Source of the DNA: an uncultured Oscillospiraceae bacterium
GTDB lineage: Bacteria; Bacillota; Clostridia; Oscillospirales; Oscillospiraceae
Length of the DNA stretch: 32,701 nucleotides
Direction of reading: 5' to 3'
Assembly: GCA_958423465.1 (NCBI GenBank)
Contig: CATZRD010000027.1
Span: 1 to 32,701 of the forward strand
Positions 18,539-26,186 of the stretch are shown here, piece after piece. How positions within the stretch are numbered: position 1 is the stretch's first letter; every line of letters begins with the position of its first letter. Below the pieces are notes generated by a model that ran no database searches, was not told where the DNA came from, and was given only the letters and a program-made list of their open reading frames with translations. Position numbers and translations under genes: made by a program.

Positions 18539-18581
18539 GCGCCCCCTGTGAGAGGCCAAAGCGGCCGGTCACAGGGGGCGC
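18539..18581 (-). terminator. Terminator of the GNAT gene
   Basis: Thirteen-bp perfect arms (18539-18551 and 18569-18581), with a further GGCC/GGCC pairing in the loop. On the minus strand the stem is followed by TTTTATG. It separates the acetyltransferase gene from the TetR operon promoter. Confidence 0.75.
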
Positions 18582-18642
18582 CCAGCGTATGGGGACGGTC
18601 CACAGGACGCGCGGTTATTCTTGGATGAAGCCGGGGCGCGCT

Positions 18643-19503
18643 TTATGGGCCAAGATGCTTTTTGAAGCATACATATCTGCCCACAGGGGTAAAGCCCAGC
18701 TCCTCCGCCAGGGCCTGGCTCTCCCCGCCGCAGAAGAAGGTCATGTACTTCCCTCCCCGCCTTTTGGCCTCGCTCAGGGCCGCGCCCACCAGCTCCCGGA
18801 ACAGGCCGGGATCAAAGGCTCCGTCCTTCGTGTCGATACCGAAGATCTCATACCAGCCGTCGTCGGCATCCATGTAATATACGCAGCCCACAGGCTCACC
18901 GGCCCGGAGCCTCACAAAAACGATCCACCGGTCAAGGTCCGCGCAGATTCTGTCCGCGTTCCAGTACATATCCCCTTCCGCCTTCTCGTGGAGTTGCCGG
19001 AAGCAGGCGTCGTTCTCTTTTGTGACGCGGACAATGCCGCCGCTTACCGGGACCTCCCGGCAGGTCTCCAGAAAGGCGGTATTGTTATAGTCCTCCTCGA
19101 TGCACGCAAAGCCGTGAGCCGGCAAAAACGCCGCCGCCGCTTGGTTCTCCCCGGGCCAGCCCAGAAGCAGGTCATAGCCCCGGAACCGCTCCTCCGCCAG
19201 GGCCAGGAACTCCGCCAGGGCCTCCTCCATACCTGCGTTGATATTGAAGCTCACCGTAGACAAATAGCGGTCGGCGGGGAGCCAGTAATAGTGGATCCAG
19301 CCCTCCACCTTACCGCCGCGCTCAAAGAGAAGGATCTCCTCCGTGTCTCTTGCAAAGGCCTTTTTCGCCCGCTGGACGAACATTTCCTTCGTCTTGATCC
19401 CATCGCAGTAAGTCGGATACCCTGATCTGGACGGGTCCAAGGCCAGCCCATAGGCAAAGTCCGCATATGTTTCAAAATCCTGTTCCGTACAGATTCTTAA
19501 CAT
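18643..19503 (-). CDS. Two-lobed GNAT-type acetyltransferase
   Basis: A 286-residue protein made of two GNAT-like halves. The first half (about 1-145) has the strand-helix pattern up to GWPGENQAAAAFLPAHGF, the usual 'N-x-x-A-x-x-F-x-x-x-G-F' end of a GNAT fold. The second half (about 150-286) has GEPVGCVYY, a core strand EIFGI and the ending ALAEELGFTPVGRYVCF. Such proteins transfer acetyl groups from acetyl-CoA to amines; the substrate is unknown. It lies 48 nt downstream of the rRNA methyltransferase gene and is likely its operon partner. Its ribosome binding site is AAAAGGGAAG. Confidence 0.85.
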   Translation of the reverse strand: MLRICTEQDFETYADFAYGLALDPSRSGYPTYCDGIKTKEMFVQRAKKAFARDTEEILLFERGGKVEGWIHYYWLPADRYLSTVSFNINAGMEEALAEFLALAEERFRGYDLLLGWPGENQAAAAFLPAHGFACIEEDYNNTAFLETCREVPVSGGIVRVTKENDACFRQLHEKAEGDMYWNADRICADLDRWIVFVRLRAGEPVGCVYYMDADDGWYEIFGIDTKDGAFDPGLFRELVGAALSEAKRRGGKYMTFFCGGESQALAEELGFTPVGRYVCFKKHLGP

Positions 19504-19551
19504 GACAGCTTCCCTTTTATCGTATTCCGTCCGGCGGACGGCCGCGGTTTG

Positions 19552-20898
19552 TCATTCTCTTGTCAAGAGGACTACCGTCTCCACATGCCGGGTCCTGGGG
19601 AACATGTCCACGGCCACGGCCCGCTCCAGGCGGTAGCCCAGGGAGGCGAACCGCTTCACGTCCCGGGCCAGGGTGGCGCAGTCGCAGGAGACGTAGACCA
19701 CCCGGTCCGGGGCCATAGCGGCCACGGAGGCTATCACCGGCGCCTCCAACCCCTTCCGGGGCGGGTCCACCACCACCACATCGGGCCGCAGGCCCTCCGA
19801 GGCCAGCTTTTCCGCCACGCCGGCGGCGTCGCCGCAGAAGAATTCCGCGTTGTCCACGCCGTTTCGACGCGCGTTCTCCCGGGCGTTTTCCACCGCCTCC
19901 GGCACGATCTCCGCGCCGATGACCCGCTTTGCCCTCTCCGCCAGCGTCAGGGTGATGGTCCCCGCGCCGCAGTACAGCTCCAGCACCGTCTCCGCCCCGG
20001 TGAGGCCCGCCAGCTCCGCCGCTTTGGCGTACAGCCGCTCCGCCTGGGGCACGTTCACCTGATAGAAGGCGGGGATGGCCAGACGGAAGGTGTGGCCGCA
20101 GAGGGTGTCCTCCAGAGCGTCCTCCCCCCACAGGGTCCGGTACCGGTCCCCCAGGACCACGTTGGTAGCCCGGGTGTTTTCATTGAGGACGATGCCCACG
20201 CAGTCCGGACAGGCTTCCCGGAGGCGCTCCACCAGCTCCGCCTCGTGGGGCAGCGCGCCGCCGTTGACCACCAGACACACCAGCGCCCGGCCGGCGCGGC
20301 TGGTGCGGACGTAGATGTGCCGCAGCAGGCCCTCCCCTGTGGTCTCATCGTAGGCGGGGACATGATACTCCGCCAGATAGCCCTCCACCGCTCTCGCCGC
20401 GGCCCTGGCCTGAGGCGCCTGGGCCCGGCAGTCGGCGGCGGGGATCACCTCATGGCTCCTGGCCCGGTAGAAGCCCGCCAGTCCCTGACGGCTCACGGGG
20501 AACTGGCACTTGTTGCGGCAGCCGTCCACCGCCTCGCTGCCCAGGATCTCTGTGACGGAGACCTCCGCCCCGCCTACCCGGCGCAGGGCGTCCTCCACCC
20601 GCCGGCGCTTGGCCTCCAGCTCCTCGGCGTAGGTGATATGCCGGAAGTCGCAGCCGCCGCAGGCGGGATAGTGGGGACAGTCCGGTTCCACCCGGGCGGG
20701 AGAGGGCGTAAGGACCTCCTCCACCCGGGCGTAGGCCAGATGCTTCAGCACCTTCATCACGCGGATTCGGCACACCTCGCCCCGGACGCCGCCGTGGACG
20801 AACACTACCTGGCCCTCCACCCGGGCCACGCCCAGTCCCTCGGCGGTATAGCCGGTCAGCTCCGCCGTATACAGTTGATTTTTCCGCAGCGCGTCCAT
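19552..20898 (-). CDS. rlmD: 23S rRNA (uracil-5-)-methyltransferase, RlmD/RumA type
   Basis: A 448-residue RNA m5U methyltransferase. It has an N-terminal TRAM domain (about 5-65), a 4Fe-4S cluster site (Cys74, Cys80 and Cys83 in CPHYPACGGC, with Cys157 as fourth ligand) and a Rossmann methyltransferase domain. The SAM motif is VLELYCGAGTITL (305-317), the catalytic base region is VVVDPPRKG, and the nucleophile is Cys405 in VSCDCATLARD. It methylates uridines in 23S rRNA in known relatives; which uridine cannot be read from sequence, since Firmicute homologues may be dual-specific. The ATG at 20898 (GGAGG, 6 nt spacing) was chosen over a TTG at 20922. It lies 57 nt downstream of the beta-CASP nuclease gene. 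Confidence 0.92.
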   Translation of the reverse strand: MDALRKNQLYTAELTGYTAEGLGVARVEGQVVFVHGGVRGEVCRIRVMKVLKHLAYARVEEVLTPSPARVEPDCPHYPACGGCDFRHITYAEELEAKRRRVEDALRRVGGAEVSVTEILGSEAVDGCRNKCQFPVSRQGLAGFYRARSHEVIPAADCRAQAPQARAAARAVEGYLAEYHVPAYDETTGEGLLRHIYVRTSRAGRALVCLVVNGGALPHEAELVERLREACPDCVGIVLNENTRATNVVLGDRYRTLWGEDALEDTLCGHTFRLAIPAFYQVNVPQAERLYAKAAELAGLTGAETVLELYCGAGTITLTLAERAKRVIGAEIVPEAVENARENARRNGVDNAEFFCGDAAGVAEKLASEGLRPDVVVVDPPRKGLEAPVIASVAAMAPDRVVYVSCDCATLARDVKRFASLGYRLERAVAVDMFPRTRHVETVVLLTRE

Positions 20899-20955
20899 AG
20901 CCGTCCTCCGCAGTTCTTTCAAAAAGCGTCCCGTCCTGGGGGAAAAAGCGCTCCC

Positions 20956-22548
20956 TCAGCTCTCCCAGCGGTCGATGAGCTGCTTGAGCTGGTCGGCAAA
21001 GGCGGCCAGATCCCGGTTGGCCCGTCCCTTGCTGCGGAGAATGACCTCCTGGAGCAGCCTGCCCATCGCCACCAGGCGCTGGTAGGCCGCGGAGACCTTC
21101 CCCGCGGGGGTGGCGGTCCTGCGGACCGGCAGATAGCCGGGGTCCAGCTTCCGGTCCGCCGCCAGATCGTAGACCTCGGTGTACTGGGGCGCGTGGGCGC
21201 AAAAGCCCAGCCGCTCCAGGCTGTCGGCAAAGTAGGGGGCCACCTCCCGGTCCCCGTGGACCACAAAGAAGTGGGTGACGTTTTCAAAGGACTTGGCCCA
21301 CTCCAGCAGATGGTCCCGGTCGGCATGGCTGGAAAGGCCCTTGAAATTCTCGATCTCCGCGTTGACGGCGATCTCCTCGCCGAAGAGCTTCACGCTCTTG
21401 GCTCCGTTCAGCAGGGTGCGGCCCAGGGTCCCCTCCCCCTGGTAACCCACGAACACGATGGTGCTCTCCCGCCGCCAGAGGTTGTACTTCAAATGATGGC
21501 GGATGCGGCCCGCGTCGCACATGCCGGAGGCGGAGATGATGACCTTGGGGGTCTTGTCCGCGTTCAGGGCCTTGGATTCCTCCACCGACTCCGTCAGGCG
21601 CAGGCCCGGGAAGGAGAACATGGCGGTGCCGTCCCTCACCAGCTCCAGAGCCTCCTCGTCCAGATAGCCCCGCAGGTCCCCGCAGAAGATGGTGGTCGCC
21701 TTCCCCGCCAGGGGGGAGTCGATGTACACCGGGAAGTCCTTCACGGACTTCACCAGATTCTCCTGCTTGATCCGCCGCAGAAAGTACAGCACCTCCTGGG
21801 TGCGGCCCACGGCGAAGGCGGGAATGACTACGTTGCCGCCCCGGCCCAGGGTGCGGTCGATGACCTTGGCCAGCTCTGAGGTGTAGCTCCACACCTCCTG
21901 ATGGTTCCGGTCGCCGTAGGTGGACTCCATGACCACATAGTCCGCCTTTTTCAGGGGAATGGGGTCCCGGATGATGGGCTGGTTCACGTTGCCGATATCG
22001 CCGGAGAATACCACGGTCCTGGTCACCCCGTTCTCCGTCAGCTCCATGGTGATGCTGGCGGAGCCAAGGAGGTGGCCCGCGTCGGTGAAAACGGCGGTGA
22101 CGCCCTCGCAGATCTGGATCCGCTGGTCGTACTCGCAGGTGTGGATGTACTTCATGGTGCCCATGGCGTCCTCTACCGTGTAGATGGGCTCCACCAGGGG
22201 GCGGCCCGCCCGCATGTTCTTCCGGTTCTCATACTCCGCGTCGGACTGCTGGATGTAGGCGGAGTCCGCCAGCATGATCTCCAGCAGCTGAGCCGTCAGG
22301 CGGGTAGTCCAGATCTGCCCGGTAAAGCCCTGGCGCACCAGCATGGGCACCCGGCCGGAGTGGTCGATGTGGGCGTGGGTGATGAGCACATAGTCGATGG
22401 TATTGGGGGCAAAGGGGAGCTGGCGGTTATCGACCTCGTCCCGGCCCTGCTGGAGGCCGCAGTCGATGAGGATTCGTTTCCCGTTGACCTCCAGGCAGTG
22501 GCAGCTGCCGGTGACGCACTGGTCCGCGCCGAAAAAGCTGAGCTTCAT
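20956..22548 (-). CDS. Metallo-beta-lactamase/beta-CASP RNA-processing nuclease
   Basis: A 530-residue protein of the CPSF73/YsmB-like exonuclease family. Metal-binding motifs in order: THAHIDHSG (57-65), DAGHLLGSA (155-163) and SGD with Asp183. The beta-CASP part holds AFAVGRTQEVLYFL, ISASGMCDAGR (motif B region), SSHADRD and VHGD. A C-terminal helical tail of about 60 residues follows. Family members cut or trim RNA in the cytoplasm; the target is unknown. The start at 22548 has AAGGAGG upstream. It is transcribed from its own consensus promoter and probably carries rlmD and the GNAT gene with it. Confidence 0.93.
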   Translation of the reverse strand: MKLSFFGADQCVTGSCHCLEVNGKRILIDCGLQQGRDEVDNRQLPFAPNTIDYVLITHAHIDHSGRVPMLVRQGFTGQIWTTRLTAQLLEIMLADSAYIQQSDAEYENRKNMRAGRPLVEPIYTVEDAMGTMKYIHTCEYDQRIQICEGVTAVFTDAGHLLGSASITMELTENGVTRTVVFSGDIGNVNQPIIRDPIPLKKADYVVMESTYGDRNHQEVWSYTSELAKVIDRTLGRGGNVVIPAFAVGRTQEVLYFLRRIKQENLVKSVKDFPVYIDSPLAGKATTIFCGDLRGYLDEEALELVRDGTAMFSFPGLRLTESVEESKALNADKTPKVIISASGMCDAGRIRHHLKYNLWRRESTIVFVGYQGEGTLGRTLLNGAKSVKLFGEEIAVNAEIENFKGLSSHADRDHLLEWAKSFENVTHFFVVHGDREVAPYFADSLERLGFCAHAPQYTEVYDLAADRKLDPGYLPVRRTATPAGKVSAAYQRLVAMGRLLQEVILRSKGRANRDLAAFADQLKQLIDRWES

Positions 22549-22579
22549 AGCAATGGCCTCCTTGTTGATTTCTGATCGT

Positions 22580-22608
22580 ATCATACCACAACCCGCGGGG
22601 AATGACAA
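22580..22608 (-). promoter_or_regulatory. Promoter of the beta-CASP nuclease-rlmD-GNAT operon
   Basis: Minus-strand TTGTCA (22603-22608) and TATGAT (22580-22585) with a 17-bp spacer, about 30 nt before the ATG. Confidence 0.78.
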
Positions 22609-22623
22609 TGGGAAATGGATATG

Positions 22624-22653
22624 CCGCCGGGGAGGTCACGGCCTCTCCGGCGG
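22624..22653 (-). terminator. Likely terminator of the comEA-like/two-component/GerMN operon
   Basis: Twelve-bp GC-rich arms (22624-22635 and 22642-22653) with one G-T wobble and a 6-nt loop, 20 bp past the GerMN stop. Only a weak T-run follows on the minus strand, so termination may be partial. Confidence 0.5.
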
Positions 22654-22674
22654 CGGTACGTCTCCTTCGCCCCG

Positions 22675-23595
22675 TCAGCCCTGGGGCCGCATGGCGATCT
22701 CCTCGGTGGGCACGGACCCGAACCGGGTCAGCTCCTCCCCCTCGCTCATGAGCCGCAGGGAGCTGACCCAGGGGATCGAGTAGAAGGAGTCCGCGATGGA
22801 CCACAGGATCTGCCGCTGCCGGGCCTCCTCCTCCGGCAGCAGAGCCAGGGAGGACCCGGGAATACCGAGATAGCACACCCCGTTTTCGATGCGCAGGGAG
22901 CTGAACTGGAAGCCCTTGGGGATGAGGGCGGTCAGCTCCCGGTCCGCCGGTCCCGCCAGCAGGGCCTCCGCCAGGGTCTCCGCCAGAGTCTGCCCCTCGT
23001 ACAGCTCCAGGACCCGGCGCTCGCCCGCCAGGTTGCCGGCCCCGTCCAGGAAGTACAGCGTCACCTCCACGGTCTGAAGGACGCTGCTGCCGTCGCTGAG
23101 CAGCACATCCCACCCGTAGAGCACCCGGACCGGCTGCTGCGACACCGGCCGCCCGCCGACGGTGACGGACACGGAGTTGATTCCCTCCAGCTCCGTCAGG
23201 GACAGCGTCAGGCAGTAGTCCGCCAGCATCAGGTCCACGCCGCCCAGCTGGTCCAGCCCGCCGGTGAAGTCCACCTGGAGCTGCCGGCCCTGCACCGTGA
23301 CCCCGGCCAGCTCCGCCGACGCCGGCAGGGGGCTTCGCAGGCCCTCCAGTCCCGGGTCCTCCTTCAGCCGCTCCACCAGAGCCGCGGCCCGCTTCTCCAG
23401 GGGCGCGTCCTCCGGCAGATCCAGCCGCACCCGGCAGGCCGCCAGAGCGTCGCCGCCCCGGGCGGAATCTCCCTCCGCCAGATAGTAGGCCAGAGCGGTC
23501 GGCTCGTCCTCCTCCTGCCGCCGGGCGGGGGCGGAGGCGGCCAGGGCCAGGATCAGCAGGGCCAGCGCCAGGATACAGGCGATTTGTCGTTTCAC
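22675..23595 (-). CDS. Exported GerMN-domain protein
   Basis: A 306-residue protein with an N-terminal signal peptide or anchor (IACILALALLILALAASAPA). Two tandem GerMN domains follow: about 85-155 (VDFTGG...GINSVSVTVGG) and about 185-290 (VTLYFLDGAG...WVSSLRLMSEGEEL). The tandem copies match GerM, a sporulation/germination lipoprotein-like protein of the cell envelope. The start is GTG at 23595, with GGAGGCGGCGCT upstream. It overlaps the histidine kinase stop by 4 bp (GTGA), so expression is coupled to the two-component system. A role in sensing or building the envelope during sporulation is inferred. Confidence 0.88.
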   Translation of the reverse strand: MKRQIACILALALLILALAASAPARRQEEDEPTALAYYLAEGDSARGGDALAACRVRLDLPEDAPLEKRAAALVERLKEDPGLEGLRSPLPASAELAGVTVQGRQLQVDFTGGLDQLGGVDLMLADYCLTLSLTELEGINSVSVTVGGRPVSQQPVRVLYGWDVLLSDGSSVLQTVEVTLYFLDGAGNLAGERRVLELYEGQTLAETLAEALLAGPADRELTALIPKGFQFSSLRIENGVCYLGIPGSSLALLPEEEARQRQILWSIADSFYSIPWVSSLRLMSEGEELTRFGSVPTEEIAMRPQG

Positions 23596-25019
23596 AGCGC
23601 CGCCTCCTCTCCTCCGCCCCGGGGCAGGGTCACCACAAAGCGGACGCCGCCGCCCTCCCGGGCCTCGGCCCATACGGTGCCGCCCCGGCGGCTGACGGTG
23701 TCCCGGACGATGCTCAGGCCCAAGCCGGTGCCGCCGGCGGCCCGGGACCGGGCCTTGTCCACCCGGTAGAACCGCTTGAACACCTCTTTCAGCTCCTCCT
23801 GGGGGATGCCGATGCCGTTATCCTCCACCAGAATGGCCGTGGATTCCGCCCCCAGCTCCGTGGAGACCCGCACGAAGCCTCCCCGCCGGTTGTACTTCAC
23901 ACCGTTTTCCACCAGATTGTAGAGGATCTGATGAAGCTCTCCCACAGTGGCCAGGACCACGGCGTCGCTGTCCGCCGCGGAACGCAGGGAGACCTCCTTC
24001 TCCTCCGCCACCGGGCGCAGCATCCGCAGCACCCGTTCCAGCACCGGCTGCACCTGGATCTGGCTGGGGGCCTCCACCTCGCCGCTGTCCAGCCGGGTCA
24101 GCCGCAGCAGGTCCTCGGTGATCCGCTGGAGCCGGTCCGCCTCCTGCCCGATGTCGCTGACGAACTCCCGAGTGGTCTCCGGGTCGATGCGCTCGTTCTG
24201 GAGGATGGAGTCCGTCAGCAGGCGGATGGCCGCCAGAGGCGTTTTCAGCTCGTGGGAGGCGTCGGACACGAACTGGCGGCGGGCGCTCTCCGTCTCCTGG
24301 AGCCGGTCCACCAGATCGTTGAACTCTCCGGCGACCTGGGCGAACTCGTCTCTGCCCTTCAGCACGGCGCGCTGGTTATAGGCCCCCTCCCGGACGCCCC
24401 GGATGGCGCTGAGCAGGCTCTTCATCCGGCTGGTGACGCTGCGGCTGAAAACGGAGCTGATGAGGAGGGACACGGCGGCCACGATAACGGAAATGGTCAT
24501 CAGGGTGTGCTGGAGGTTTTCCAGCAGCGCCCCCTGCTGGGTGTCGTAGTCGTATACATAGACGCCGCCGATGATCTGGTTCTGGTACAGCACCGGCTGG
24601 GCCGCGGAGGAGCGGAAGGCCCCGTCCTCATAGACGCTGTACACCGCCAGGTCCCCCCGCAGGGCCTTGACCAGCTCGGTATAGAACACATAGCGTCCCT
24701 GGGCGTTGCCCGCCTCCCGGGTATCGTAGAGGACCCGGCCGAACCGGTCCGTGACGATGGCCCGGGAGATTCCGTCCAGCTCCAGGGCCGTCATGACTCG
24801 GCCCACCGGCTCCTCTCCCAGCTCGTCCAGCCCCGCCAGGGCGGCGTTGATGGCGGAGGCGGCGGCCTGGAGGGTGGTGCGCTTGGACCGAAAGACCAGG
24901 TCCTGGCTCACCACCAGGGGATAGGTGTTCATCAGCACCAGAATCACCAGGATGATGGCCAGATAGCTGGCGCCGATCTTTTTCTGTAAGGACAGCTTAC
25001 CCCTTAAAATAGTACCCAA
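23592..25019 (-). CDS. Sensor histidine kinase (start codon uncertain)
   Basis: About 475 residues: TM1 (16-36), an extracytoplasmic sensor domain of about 135 residues with a PAS-like strand pattern, TM2 (172-193) and HAMP (194-245). HisKA carries the phosphorylated His256 in SDASHELKTPLAAI. The HATPase has YNLVENGVKYN (N box), DNGIGIP (G1) and GTGLGLSIV (G2). It is a VicK/PhoR-type kinase, partner of the response regulator just upstream. No ATG is available at the 5' end: the frame opens with TTG at 25019, overlapping the regulator's last 23 bp but with no spaced ribosome binding site. A CTG at 24995 follows AAGGGG. The start is therefore uncertain by 8 codons. Confidence 0.92.
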   Translation of the reverse strand: MGTILRGKLSLQKKIGASYLAIILVILVLMNTYPLVVSQDLVFRSKRTTLQAAASAINAALAGLDELGEEPVGRVMTALELDGISRAIVTDRFGRVLYDTREAGNAQGRYVFYTELVKALRGDLAVYSVYEDGAFRSSAAQPVLYQNQIIGGVYVYDYDTQQGALLENLQHTLMTISVIVAAVSLLISSVFSRSVTSRMKSLLSAIRGVREGAYNQRAVLKGRDEFAQVAGEFNDLVDRLQETESARRQFVSDASHELKTPLAAIRLLTDSILQNERIDPETTREFVSDIGQEADRLQRITEDLLRLTRLDSGEVEAPSQIQVQPVLERVLRMLRPVAEEKEVSLRSAADSDAVVLATVGELHQILYNLVENGVKYNRRGGFVRVSTELGAESTAILVEDNGIGIPQEELKEVFKRFYRVDKARSRAAGGTGLGLSIVRDTVSRRGGTVWAEAREGGGVRFVVTLPRGGGEEAAL

Positions 25020-25671
25020 CTCCCCACTTGGTCATGATGTGGTCCGGCTGGGCCGGCTGCCGCTCCAGCTTCTCCCGCAGGCGGCGGATGTGTACGTCCA
25101 CCGTCCGGTAGTCGCCGGTATAGGAGTACCCCCACACCACGTTCATCAGATTTTCCCGGCTGTAGACCCGCCGGGGATTTTTCATCAGCAGCTCGATGAG
25201 GTCGTACTCCTTGGCGGTGAGCTCCACGATCTCCCCGTCCCGGATGGCCACCCGCTGCTCCGTGTCCAGCGTCAGTTCCCCCACGGTGATCCGGCTCCTG
25301 TCCGGCCCGGTCCGGTCCGCCCGGCGGAGCATGGCCCGGATCCGGGCCTTCAGCTCCAGGATGTTGAAGGGCTTGGTCACATAGTCGTCGGCCCCGCACT
25401 CGAAGCCCATGATCTTGTCCGCGTCCTCCCCCCGGGCGGTGAGCATGATGATGGGCACGTTGGAAAACTCCCGGATGCGCATACACGCCTCCAGCCCGTC
25501 GATCTCCGGCATCATCAGGTCCAATATGATGAGGTCGAAATTCCCCGACCGGGCCAGCTCCACGGCGGCGGCGCCGTCATAGGCGCACTCCACCTGATAG
25601 CCCTCGTTTTCCAGATTGAACTTGATGCCCTTGACCAGCAGCCGCTCGTCGTCTACTACCAGTATTTTCAT
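24997..25671 (-). CDS. OmpR/PhoB-family response regulator
   Basis: A 224-residue protein. The receiver domain has the acidic pair Asp7-Asp8 (VVDDE), phospho-acceptor Asp51 (LILDLMMPEIDG) and the conserved Lys in VTKPF. A winged-helix DNA-binding domain follows (LTAKEYDLIELLMKNP, then RTVDVHIRRLREKLE). The start at 25671 (GGAGGAG, 8 nt) overlaps the comEA-like stop by 4 bp (ATGA). It pairs with the histidine kinase downstream. Neighbouring GerMN and D,D-carboxypeptidase genes suggest an envelope-stress or cell-wall regulon, which is inference. Confidence 0.95.
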   Translation of the reverse strand: MKILVVDDERLLVKGIKFNLENEGYQVECAYDGAAAVELARSGNFDLIILDLMMPEIDGLEACMRIREFSNVPIIMLTARGEDADKIMGFECGADDYVTKPFNILELKARIRAMLRRADRTGPDRSRITVGELTLDTEQRVAIRDGEIVELTAKEYDLIELLMKNPRRVYSRENLMNVVWGYSYTGDYRTVDVHIRRLREKLERQPAQPDHIMTKWGVGYYFKG

Positions 25672-26069
25672 GGAACGCTCTCCTCCGTCGTGTTGTCCGT
25701 TTTTCCCGCCGCCGCGTCCCGGCGGAAGCCCTCCAGGGTGCTCTCCCCGATGCCGCTGACCTCCAGCAGGTCCTCCAGCGACGCGAAGGGGCCGTGCTCC
25801 TCCCGGTAGTCGATGATCCGCTGGGCCAGGGCAGGGCCGATGCCGTTCAGGCGCTGCAGCTCCTCCAGATCCGCCGTGTTCACGTCCACCGGCGGCAAAG
25901 GCTCCGGCGTCACCGGCTCCTCCGTCCGGCGCTGAGCGGAGATGGTATAATCTGTCCCCTCCGCCTGCCAGGTCATCTCCCGGTAGAGCAGTCCCAGGGC
26001 AATGAGGAACACCGCCGTCAGCGCCAGCAGCAGCCACTCTGTTCCGGTTATTTTTCCAGCCACTTTCAT
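25668..26069 (-). CDS. ComEA-like helix-hairpin-helix membrane protein
   Basis: A 133-residue protein with an N-terminal transmembrane anchor (11-29) and an extracytoplasmic Pro/Glu-rich linker. A ComEA-type helix-hairpin-helix DNA-binding domain spans about residues 60-115, with VDVNTADLEELQRLNGIGPA, then AQRIIDYREEHGPF and LLEVSGIGEST. In known systems this protein binds incoming DNA during natural transformation. It is unusual in being first in an operon with a two-component system and a GerMN protein. No ComEC or other competence gene is adjacent; only the pilus-like cluster at 10.3-15.3 kb could be related. The ATG has GGGAG upstream. Confidence 0.9.
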   Translation of the reverse strand: MKVAGKITGTEWLLLALTAVFLIALGLLYREMTWQAEGTDYTISAQRRTEEPVTPEPLPPVDVNTADLEELQRLNGIGPALAQRIIDYREEHGPFASLEDLLEVSGIGESTLEGFRRDAAAGKTDNTTEESVP

Positions 26070-26071
26070 GG

Positions 26072-26100
26072 TTGAACTCCCATCATTTTTTTGCTATACT
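26072..26100 (+). promoter_or_regulatory. Promoter of the D,D-carboxypeptidase gene
   Basis: TTGAAC (26072-26077) and TATACT (26095-26100) with a 17-bp spacer. It gives a leader of about 80 nt and starts only 3 bp from the divergent comEA-like start codon, so the two directions share a very short control region. Confidence 0.75.
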
Positions 26101-26186
26101 GGGGAGGGAAGGCTCCCGCCGCGTGCCCCGCGGTCCGGGTCCGCCCCGTCACACACACAGTATACCATACAATTTGGGAGAAGCAT

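Noticed and set aside
19527..19541. 15-bp palindrome CCGTCCG-G-CGGACGG between rlmD and the GNAT gene
   Set aside because: No T-run follows on the minus strand and the ribosome binding site of the GNAT gene is close; not called as terminator or operator.
19549..21879. Long plus-strand frame (776 codons) opposite rlmD and the beta-CASP nuclease
   Set aside because: Antisense shadow of two well-supported minus-strand genes, without domain motifs or start signals.
26161..26180. SigE-like CATACAATT before the carboxypeptidase gene
   Set aside because: Transcription from it would begin after the ribosome binding site, so it cannot drive this gene; the TTGAAC/TATACT promoter upstream fits better.
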